Below are positions 1 through 5,361 of a stretch of DNA of 6,151 nucleotides, in pieces. The stretch covers positions 3,030 to 9,180 of the forward strand of contig VBHW01000013.1 in the NCBI GenBank assembly GCA_005881055.1, written 5' to 3'. Positions within the stretch are counted from its first letter, which is position 1. Every line of letters begins with the position of its first letter. The notes beneath the pieces are model-generated. The model was not told where the DNA came from and did no database searches. It was given only the letters and a program-made list of their open reading frames with translations. The DNA comes from Chloroflexota bacterium (GTDB taxonomy: Bacteria > Chloroflexota > Limnocylindria > Limnocylindrales > CSP1-4). Both the position numbers and the translations under genes were made by a program.

Positions 1-1
1 T

Positions 2-784
2 CACACGACCATGTGCCCCCAGGTACACGAACGCCACCGCGCCGGCCGTGCGCCGTGCCCGGACCTGGGCGATGAGCCGGTCCGCGGGATCGGCCGGGAG
101 GCCCGCGAGCGGCGCCGTCGCGGCCTCGTCGGCGAGATCCACGCCGTTGGGCAGATAGCGGACGTGCCCCGATGGCAGGCCGCGCGACGCGAGGTAGTCG
201 ACCATACCGGGCAGGACGGTGATCACGGTCTCGGCCTGGCGGACGAGGAATGCCTCGATCGATCCGAGCAGCCGGGCGCCCGGCGAGCCGGCGCGCATCG
301 CGCCGAGGTCGATGAGCGTCTGCGGCCACAGGTCGCGGACCTCGAAGATGAACCGGGCCCCGTGGAGACGGGCGATGAACCACCCCGCCAGGGCCGCGAA
401 CGGATGAACGGTCGAGCCGACGACGACGTCGGGGACAGGTCGACCCACGTGCGCGAGGACGACCATGACGGCGTAGCTGGCCATGTTGACCATGCGCCGC
501 CACGTATTGCCCCGATACGGGAACGTCCGCAGCCACACGAACCGGACACCGCCGAAGGTCTGTGTCCGCACAAGCGACGCCCTGCGGAGCCGGATCTCAC
601 GGCCGCTGCCGTGGCTGAACCCGGCGGCGAAGATCGTCACGTCGCCGCCTGCCCGGACGACGGCGCGGCCGAGCGCGTAGTGACGGGTCCCGGCCGGGCG
701 ATCGGGCGCCGCCGCGTAGTGGTTGAGGATCCACACGCGCCGCGGGCGATTTCCCGCGCCAGCCACCCGTCGCGCCTCAGACAT
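2..784 (-). CDS. Glycosyltransferase family 4, WbuB-like (partial, C-terminus beyond left edge)
   Basis: Reading the minus strand from ATG at 784-782 gives 261 residues with no stop before the window edge. Family members are about 400 residues, so most of the donor-binding C-terminal domain is missing. Visible signatures are the N-terminal acceptor-side motif ILNHYAAAPDRPAGTRHY (about residues 19-36), FIFEVRDLWP (145-154), YLPNGVD (210-216) and the start of the second Rossmann domain, AFVYLGAHGR (251-260). These are typical of GT4 enzymes related to WbuB/WcaI, which transfer a sugar from a nucleotide donor to a lipid-linked acceptor at the inner face of the membrane. A hydrophobic stretch around residues 100-140 fits membrane association. 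The ATG lies inside the end of the aminotransferase gene (8-base overlap, ATGTCTGA), indicating translational coupling. GTG codons at residues 7 and 17 are weaker alternative starts. Exact donor and acceptor cannot be assigned. Confidence 0.88.
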   Translation of the reverse strand, partial: MSEARRVAGAGNRPRRVWILNHYAAAPDRPAGTRHYALGRAVVRAGGDVTIFAAGFSHGSGREIRLRRASLVRTQTFGGVRFVWLRTFPYRGNTWRRMVNMASYAVMVVLAHVGRPVPDVVVGSTVHPFAALAGWFIARLHGARFIFEVRDLWPQTLIDLGAMRAGSPGARLLGSIEAFLVRQAETVITVLPGMVDYLASRGLPSGHVRYLPNGVDLADEAATAPLAGLPADPADRLIAQVRARRTAGAVAFVYLGAHGRV

Positions 785-1916
785 GGAACTGGGCGTCCAC
801 CGCGTCGACGAGCGCCTCGGCGACGTATGCCACGTCCTCGCCCGAAAGCGTCGCCGAGAATGGCAGCGCAAGGGTCGTCGCGGCGACCCGCTCGGTCACG
901 GGGAAGTCACCCTCGCTGAAGTGGAACGCATCGCGCAGGAACGGCTGGAGGTGGAGTGGGCTGAAATACGGTCGGCTGGGCACGCCGACTTCCTCGAGCC
1001 GGGCCATGAGCCGCCGGCGGTCAATCGTGGGATCGAGTCGGACGACGTAGACGAACCAGTCGACGTCCTCCCCGTCGCCAACAAACGGCAGGCGAAGCCA
1101 GTCGAGGCCGCGAAGTCGGTCGGCATAGCCGGCGGCCACGCGGCGTCGCCCCGCCTGGAGCTCCTCGATGCGCTCGAGCTGGCCAACCCCGATCGCGGCC
1201 GACAGCTCATCGAGACGGTAGTTGAAGCCGAGCTGGACGTGGCGCAGCCACGTCCCGTCCTCGTCGCGACCCTGGTTGCGCAGGCTGCGCAGGTTTCTCG
1301 CCAGGGCATCGTCGTCGGTGACGACCACGCCGCCCTCGCCCGTCGTGATCTGCTTGTTCGGGTAGAAGGCGAAGACGGAGGCCTGCCCGAACGAGCCCAT
1401 CGGGCGACCCTGCAGCCGGCTCCCGAGGGCCTCACACGCATCTTCGATGAGGTTCCAGCCGCGGCGCTCGGCCGTCGCCGCGATTGCGTCGATCCGCGCC
1501 GGACGGCCGAACACGTGCACCGGCAGGATCGCCTTCGTCCGGCTGGATGCCGCGCCCTCGATGAGCCCGGGGTCGAGGCCGAGGGCGTCGTCCTCGATGT
1601 CCACGAAGCGCGGGATCGCGCGCTCGTACAGGACGCAGTTCGTCGACGCGACGAAGCTGAAGGGAGTCGTGATGACCTCGTCGCCGTCGCCGATCCCGAG
1701 CGCCCGAACCACCATATGCAGCCCGGCAGTGCCGCTGCTGCAGGCGATGCCGTGGCGCCGCCCGGCAAGCGCCGCGATTGCCTCCTCGAACGTCCGGGCG
1801 AATGGGCCGAGAGCAAGGACGTCACTCGCGAGCACCTCGGCGACGAGGGCCCGTTCACGCTCCCCGATCGACGGTCGGGCCAGCGGGATCCCCCTGCGTA
1901 CGGAGCGGGCCGTCAC
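777..1916 (-). CDS. DegT/DnrJ/EryC1/StrS family PLP-dependent aminotransferase
   Basis: A 379-residue protein of normal family length (about 370-400). It should transfer an amino group, usually from glutamate, to a keto-sugar, most often a nucleotide-linked one, in the cytoplasm. Visible features are CSSGTAGLH (59-67, PLP phosphate contact region), IEDACEALG (157-165, Asp159 for the pyridine nitrogen), and FYPNKQITTGEGG (184-196) with the Schiff-base lysine Lys188. LGFNYRLDELSAAIG (229-243) lies at the dimer active site. Keeping Lys188 argues for aminotransferase activity, not the His-containing ColD-type deoxygenase branch. The motif style resembles sugar 4-aminotransferases such as perosamine synthases, but the substrate is not proven. 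No 4,6-dehydratase or sugar dehydrogenase is in the window. An AHBA-synthase-like role is an alternative given the transketolase neighbours. The start is GTG, sharing a GTGA overlap (4 bases) with the carrier-protein stop. Confidence 0.93.
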   Translation of the reverse strand: MTARSVRRGIPLARPSIGERERALVAEVLASDVLALGPFARTFEEAIAALAGRRHGIACSSGTAGLHMVVRALGIGDGDEVITTPFSFVASTNCVLYERAIPRFVDIEDDALGLDPGLIEGAASSRTKAILPVHVFGRPARIDAIAATAERRGWNLIEDACEALGSRLQGRPMGSFGQASVFAFYPNKQITTGEGGVVVTDDDALARNLRSLRNQGRDEDGTWLRHVQLGFNYRLDELSAAIGVGQLERIEELQAGRRRVAAGYADRLRGLDWLRLPFVGDGEDVDWFVYVVRLDPTIDRRRLMARLEEVGVPSRPYFSPLHLQPFLRDAFHFSEGDFPVTERVAATTLALPFSATLSGEDVAYVAEALVDAVDAQFHV

Positions 1917-3288
1917 GGCTGGCCCATCTCGATCGCGTGGCGTCGCTCGAGGATCTGCTGAACGGCGGCGTAGTCCCGCATCTCAAACACGTCGTCGGGA
2001 TCAATCGAGATCCCGAATGCTTCCTCGAGCCCGAGGATGAGCTGCAGGTGGCCCACGGAGTCCCAGCCCGCCGTCCGACCGTAGGCGGTCGTCCAAGCCT
2101 CGATCGGATCGGGCAGGGCAAGGACCGCAGCGAAGACGGCGTCGATTCGGTCGCGCCCGGTGATGTCGGCGCCATTTCGCCCGGCCATGTCGGGACCGTG
2201 CTGGGGAACGCGGAGCCGCGCCGCTGACCGAGCTCGATGAGCGAGGCGTGGTGGGCCGGATCGAGCGACACACCGTCGCGTCGCTGGGCCGCCTCCCGCT
2301 CGACCTCCGGCTGCCCGGGGATCAGGACCGGTCCGGGTGCGTCGGGTGCCGGCGGCGCCGAGGAGAGCTCCGCACAGAGCGTCTCCATCCGCTCGACGAA
2401 GCCGCCATCGTCGTCGATGGCCGCCGGGTCGACGGCCATGAACAGCTGGCCGAGGTCGGACGGTCCGGCGGTGGTCGAGAACGGGATGACCCGCGGACCG
2501 GAGCTGGCGCCCGCGAGCACGCCGGTCAGGATGTCGACCATGAAGGCCAGCCCGTAGCCCTTGTAGCCGGCCGTCGCCTCCGTGCCGCCGAGCGGCAGCA
2601 GCGCACCGTTCTCGAGGACCTCGCTCGGCGTCGTGGACGGCCGGCCGTCGCCTCCGAGGGCGACGCCGGGCGGCAGCGTCGCTCCACGGGAGCCGGCGAC
2701 GAGGACTCGCCCCCACGTCACCGCCGACGTGGCCATGTCGAGCACGAATGTGCCGAACCGTCCGGCCGGCGCGGCAACCGCGATGGGATTCGTGCCCATG
2801 AGCCGCGTTCGACCCCGAGTGGGGGCCACGAGCGGCGACGTGTTGCTCATGGTGATGCCGATGAAGCCGCGCGCCGACGCCCGCATCGCATACCAGCCGG
2901 CGATGCCGAAGTGACTCGCCCGGCGGGCCACCGCGATGGCGACGCCGAACCGCCCGGCGCGCTCGATCACGTCGTCAACCAGGACGCGTCCGGCATGCGG
3001 CCCCCACCCGGCGCCAGCGTCCCAGCGATCGAACACCGGCGTCCCGCGTTCGCGGCGCGGCCGGGCCGCTACCGCGATGATGCCGGTCTCGGCGAGCGCG
3101 GCGTAGACCGGCAGTCGGTACGTACCGTGTGACGTGACCCCACGCAGGTCGGCCGCGACGAGCACGTCCGCGACGTCGTTCGCGATGTCTGCTGGCGTCC
3201 CCACCCGGCAGACGATCTCCGCCGTCCAGTCGCGCAGGACTGCCGCGTCGACGGCCACGCCGTCCGACGGCTGCTCGAGAGCCGCCAT
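1855..3288 (-). CDS. Ldh_2 (malate/L-lactate dehydrogenase) family NAD(P)-dependent oxidoreductase, abnormal C-terminal end
   Basis: Residues 1-361 match the Ldh_2 family, whose members interconvert 2-keto and 2-hydroxy acids or related carbonyl/imine substrates (malate, sulfolactate, ureidoglycolate, diketogulonate). Visible motifs are ADLRGVTSHGTYRL (46-59, catalytic-region His54), ASHFGIAGWYAM (124-135), MSNTSPLVAP (147-156), MGTNPIAVAAP (164-174), LDMATS (183-188, Asp184) and GYKGYGLAFMVDIL (241-254). The family normally ends about residue 340-360, near the SAFP at 359-362 (about position 2203). Here the frame has no stop there and continues for about 116 residues of Ser/Pro/Arg-rich sequence, through the whole carrier gene and 62 bases into the aminotransferase gene. 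That tail looks like out-of-frame reading of the carrier gene. The functional gene is probably 2203-3288, or part of a fusion with the carrier. ATG at 3288 follows the transketolase C-subunit stop by 3 bases. The substrate is not determinable from sequence. Confidence 0.85.
   Translation of the reverse strand: MAALEQPSDGVAVDAAVLRDWTAEIVCRVGTPADIANDVADVLVAADLRGVTSHGTYRLPVYAALAETGIIAVAARPRRERGTPVFDRWDAGAGWGPHAGRVLVDDVIERAGRFGVAIAVARRASHFGIAGWYAMRASARGFIGITMSNTSPLVAPTRGRTRLMGTNPIAVAAPAGRFGTFVLDMATSAVTWGRVLVAGSRGATLPPGVALGGDGRPSTTPSEVLENGALLPLGGTEATAGYKGYGLAFMVDILTGVLAGASSGPRVIPFSTTAGPSDLGQLFMAVDPAAIDDDGGFVERMETLCAELSSAPPAPDAPGPVLIPGQPEVEREAAQRRDGVSLDPAHHASLIELGQRRGSAFPSTVPTWPGEMAPTSPGATESTPSSLRSLPCPIRSRLGRPPTVGRRAGTPWATCSSSSGSRKHSGSRLIPTTCLRCGTTPPFSRSSSDATRSRWASRDGPLRTQGDPAGPTVDRGA
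1913..2188 (-). CDS. Phosphopantetheine-binding acyl carrier protein
   Basis: A 91-residue protein, the usual size for a stand-alone acyl or peptidyl carrier protein. The modification motif GWDSVGHLQLI occupies residues 41-51, with Ser44 the predicted 4'-phosphopantetheine attachment site. It is followed by the typical helix II/III region LEEAFGISIDPDDVFEM (54-70). Such proteins carry thioester-bound acyl, hydroxyacyl or aminoacyl groups between enzymes. No ketosynthase, adenylation enzyme or acyltransferase is visible nearby, so its loading enzyme and cargo are unknown. ATG at 2188 is the only sensible start that leaves a complete carrier domain. No strong ribosome binding site precedes it, fitting coupling to the upstream gene. 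Its stop overlaps the aminotransferase start by 4 bases. The upstream oxidoreductase frame stays open across this whole gene. The carrier frame is also open well upstream, so a fusion to the oxidoreductase by a single-base shift is possible. Confidence 0.85.
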   Translation of the reverse strand: MAGRNGADITGRDRIDAVFAAVLALPDPIEAWTTAYGRTAGWDSVGHLQLILGLEEAFGISIDPDDVFEMRDYAAVQQILERRHAIEMGQP

Positions 3289-3291
3289 GGC

Positions 3292-4278
3292 TCACGAGAC
3301 CGCCGGGGCAAGCCCGACGGTCGCTGACGCCCAACTGAGGATCGACCGCGCGACGGCAGCCGGTGAGATGCCGTACCGCTCGACGAGCTCGTCGTGGCCG
3401 GCCGACTCCGCGTACCGGTCGTCGATCCCGATCCGGTGCAGGAGCACCGGATGGCGCGCGGACAGCACCTCGGCGACGGCTCCGCCCAGCCCGCCCAGGA
3501 CGGTGTGGTCCTCGACCGTGACGACCCGGCCGGCGCGGCGCGCGACCTCCACGATCGACTCCTCGTCGAGCGGCTTGAGGGTGGGTATGTGGACGACGAC
3601 CGGATCGAGGCCGCCCGCGACGAGCCCTGGCAACGCCGCCAGAACGCGCGAGGTCTGCAACCCCGTGGAGAGGATGGCCGGGTCGCGTCCTTCACGGACG
3701 ACGATCGCGCTCGGCGACTCGAAGGTGTACGAGCTGTCAAACAGCAGCGGCGCCGAGCCCCTCGCAAGGCGGATGTATACGGGTCCGGAGAACTCGAGGG
3801 ACCAGCGCAGCACTGCGCGGGTCTCGTGCTCGTCGCCCGGGGCCACCACGGTCATTCCGGGCATCGCGCGCATCGTGGCGACGTCGTCGATGCTCTGGTG
3901 GGTCTTGCCGGTCAGGCCGGTCAGGATGCCCGCCGACTGGCCGACGAGGCGGACCGGCAGGCCGGTCTGGGCCAAGAGGACGCGGACCTGGTCGTGCGCT
4001 CGGAAGACCTGGAAGCAGGCGTACGACGTCACGAAGGGGACGAACCCCATGGTCGCCAGCCCGGCCGCCACCCCGACCATGTTCTGCTCGGCCGCACCCA
4101 TCTGCAGGAAGCGCTCCGGGTGGGCAGCGGCGAACACCCCTTCCGTGGTCGCCGTCGCGTTGTCGGCGTCGAGCATGACCACCCGTGGATCCTCATCGGC
4201 CAGCTCCGAGAGGGTCCGGTTGAACGCCTCGCGGAGGGTGAGGCCCTCCACGAGATCGATCACTTCAGCTCGCTTCAC
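3292..4278 (-). CDS. Transketolase, C-terminal subunit (pyrimidine-binding and TK C-terminal domains)
   Basis: A 328-residue protein, the normal length for the smaller half of a two-gene transketolase. It pairs with the N-terminal subunit encoded upstream to bind thiamin diphosphate at the subunit interface and transfer a two-carbon ketol group. Visible features are MGAAEQNMVGVAAGLA (60-75), with Glu64 the expected ThDP-activating glutamate, and TSYACFQVFRAHDQVR (84-99), the pyrimidine pocket. Next come GKTHQSIDDVATMRAMPGM (124-142), YIRLARG (168-174) and the C-terminal-domain motif VEDHTVLGGLGGAV (255-268). I chose GTG at 4278 because a GGAGGAG ribosome binding site lies 4-6 bases upstream and homology starts close by. 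The frame is open to an ATG at 4338, but that extension is Arg/Ser-rich and lies inside the neighbouring gene. A second GTG at 4263 lacks a comparable site. It overlaps the upstream gene by 14 bases. Confidence 0.93.
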   Translation of the reverse strand: MKRAEVIDLVEGLTLREAFNRTLSELADEDPRVVMLDADNATATTEGVFAAAHPERFLQMGAAEQNMVGVAAGLATMGFVPFVTSYACFQVFRAHDQVRVLLAQTGLPVRLVGQSAGILTGLTGKTHQSIDDVATMRAMPGMTVVAPGDEHETRAVLRWSLEFSGPVYIRLARGSAPLLFDSSYTFESPSAIVVREGRDPAILSTGLQTSRVLAALPGLVAGGLDPVVVHIPTLKPLDEESIVEVARRAGRVVTVEDHTVLGGLGGAVAEVLSARHPVLLHRIGIDDRYAESAGHDELVERYGISPAAVARSILSWASATVGLAPAVS

Positions 4279-5113
4279 CGAGCTCCTCCAGCGCCTGTCC
4301 GAGCTCGGCGGCCGTAATCGCGCGCGAGTGGACCCCACGCATGAACGACACGCCCTGACCCTTGAGCGTGCGCGCGATGATCACCGCCGGCCGGTCTCGG
4401 ACGGCCCGCGCACGCTCGAAGGCGCTCACGACGGCCGCCACGTCGTGGCCGTCGACGGCGATGACGCTCCATCCGGACGCGGCCCATTGGCGGCCCAGGG
4501 CACGAAGCGGCCAGGGCGGCACCTGGGTCCCCGCGGTCCGGCCGGGCCAGCCCGTCACCTGGTAGCCGTTGAGGTCCACGATGGCGACGAGATTGTCGAG
4601 TCGGTAGCGGCCGGCGATGAACGCGGCCTCCCAGACTTCGCCCTCCTGGCACTCGCCGTCACCGAGCATCGTCCACGTCCGCTCGGAGGAGCCACGCAGC
4701 CGGCTGCCGAGGGCCATCCCCACCGCTGCCGAGAAGCCGACTCCAAGCGCACCGCTCGAGATGTCGAGGCTGGGCAGCCGCGTCATGTCGGGATGACCCT
4801 GGAAGCGCGAGTCCAGCTGCCCGAACGATGCCATTTCCTCGATCGGGAAGTACCCGCGGAGCGCCTGCGTCGCATACAGGCCGAGAGCGGCATGACCCTT
4901 CGAGAGCACGAACCGGTCCCGCCCGTCCCATTGCGGGTCGTCGGGCCGGATCCGCAGCTCGGTGAAGTACAGCGCGACGAGCAGCTCGGCTGCGGACAGC
5001 GATGCGCCGAGGTGCCCACCTCCGCCGCGGTACACAGCCCGGACGACTTCCACACGGACGCGGCGCGCCAGCTCCCGCAGCCGCACCTCGTCGGTCGCCG
5101 AGAGCGCCGTCAC
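4265..5113 (-). CDS. Transketolase, N-terminal subunit (ThDP diphosphate-binding)
   Basis: A 282-residue protein, the normal size for the N-terminal half of a split transketolase. It binds the diphosphate and Mg2+ of thiamin diphosphate; the cofactor's pyrimidine is held by the partner subunit. Visible features are GGGGHLGAS (30-38, His34), SKGHAALGLY (71-80, His74), GHPDMTRLPSLDISSGALG (106-124), the ThDP motif GDGECQEGEVWEA (151-163) with its distal Asn182 in VDLNGYQVTG, and VHSRAIT near the C-terminus. The start is taken as GTG at 5113: homology begins just after it and a G-rich run (5121-5126) sits 7 bases upstream. An in-frame ATG at 5299 would add 62 Pro/Arg-rich residues without family character and would cover the candidate -10 box. 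It is the first gene of the minus-strand operon. A dedicated pair in a glycosylation-type cluster suggests a specialised substrate, not housekeeping pentose metabolism (inference). Confidence 0.92.
   Translation of the reverse strand: MTALSATDEVRLRELARRVRVEVVRAVYRGGGGHLGASLSAAELLVALYFTELRIRPDDPQWDGRDRFVLSKGHAALGLYATQALRGYFPIEEMASFGQLDSRFQGHPDMTRLPSLDISSGALGVGFSAAVGMALGSRLRGSSERTWTMLGDGECQEGEVWEAAFIAGRYRLDNLVAIVDLNGYQVTGWPGRTAGTQVPPWPLRALGRQWAASGWSVIAVDGHDVAAVVSAFERARAVRDRPAVIIARTLKGQGVSFMRGVHSRAITAAELGQALEELGEAS
4283..4289 (-). promoter_or_regulatory. Shine-Dalgarno for the transketolase C-terminal subunit
   Basis: On the minus strand this reads GGAGGAG, close to the consensus AGGAGG, and ends 4 bases before the GTG at 4278. 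It lies inside the end of the N-terminal subunit gene. It is the strongest ribosome binding site in the window and decides the GTG start over the open-frame ATG at 4338 and the GTG at 4263. Confidence 0.75.
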
Positions 5114-5196
5114 GAGGACGCCCCCCAGCCTGCCAGCCGGCGTCCCCGACGATCGATCCGGGATGGCTGGCGGTGCATGGGTGCGTGGGCTCCTGG

Positions 5197-5214
5197 GACG
5201 TGCCCCGACACGTC
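5197..5214. repeat. Inverted repeat in the operon leader (GACGTG-6-CACGTC)
   Basis: Two perfect 6-base arms (5197-5202 and 5209-5214) flank a 6-base spacer. It sits between the candidate -10 box and the GTG start of the transketolase N-subunit, so it would be in the 5' leader RNA or downstream of the promoter. It could be a protein-binding operator or a small hairpin. Short GC-rich inverted repeats are common by chance in sequence of this composition. Confidence 0.3.
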
Positions 5215-5244
5215 GCGTGCGCTCCGGATGGACGGGCAGCGGGG

Positions 5245-5250
5245 AGTATA
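5245..5250 (-). promoter_or_regulatory. Candidate -10 box for the transketolase-to-glycosyltransferase operon
   Basis: On the minus strand the sequence reads TATACT, a 5/6 match to the sigma-70 consensus TATAAT and one of very few AT-rich spots in the intergenic region. It lies about 130 bases upstream of the GTG at 5113, implying a leader of roughly 125 nt. No convincing -35 is seen at 16-18 bases: TTGGAC at 5267-5262 is only 11 bases away. The call rests on the -10 alone. Confidence 0.35.
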
Positions 5251-5347
5251 GCCGCCAATCCGTCCAAGGCGGGCCGCGGCGAGCAGACCATGGTGCCACC
5301 CGTCACCGGCGGAGTCGCGCGCGGCGTCGCGAGAACGAGCACGCTGA

Positions 5348-5353
5348 TATCGT
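5348..5353 (+). promoter_or_regulatory. Possible leaderless-type -10 motif for the methyltransferase gene
   Basis: TATCGT fits the TANNNT pattern and ends 8 bases before the ATG at 5362. That spacing is typical where transcription starts at or next to the start codon. The absence of a Shine-Dalgarno sequence before this ATG is consistent with leaderless translation. No -35 element is seen. The motif is short, so chance occurrence is likely. Confidence 0.2.
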
Positions 5354-5361
5354 GTGCGTCC

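Noticed and set aside
223..600. A 125-codon minus-strand frame in the left part of the window
   Set aside because: It is out of frame with the GT4 glycosyltransferase, whose frame carries the EVRDLWP and PNGVD motifs. This one is Arg/Ser-rich low-complexity sequence.
723..1961. A 412-codon open frame on the plus strand, and another at 11-919
   Set aside because: They are antisense to the aminotransferase and glycosyltransferase genes, and their sequences show no family motifs.
1913..2716. The carrier-protein frame extended upstream to an ATG at 2716 (267 residues)
   Set aside because: Residues before the carrier domain are Arg/Gly/Ala-rich and lie out of frame within the Ldh_2 gene. Only the last 91 residues have family character. 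A fusion in the other sense, from the Ldh_2 frame, is treated as a finding.
3292..5113. Alternative identity for the ThDP enzyme pair as DXP synthase or pyruvate/branched-chain dehydrogenase E1
   Set aside because: The order of motifs and subunit sizes (282 + 328) fit the split transketolase family. DXP synthase is a single ~630-residue chain, and E1-alpha/beta motifs differ.
5150..5157. The palindrome GATCGATC in the intergenic region
   Set aside because: It is a short self-complementary octamer likely to occur by chance, with no second copy or positional relation to a promoter that would support an operator.
3134..5251. A 705-codon open frame on the plus strand
   Set aside because: It runs antisense to both transketolase genes and part of the Ldh_2 gene, which have clear catalytic motifs. 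Its translation is Arg/Ser/Pro-rich with no recognisable domain. Long antisense frames are expected in high-GC DNA.
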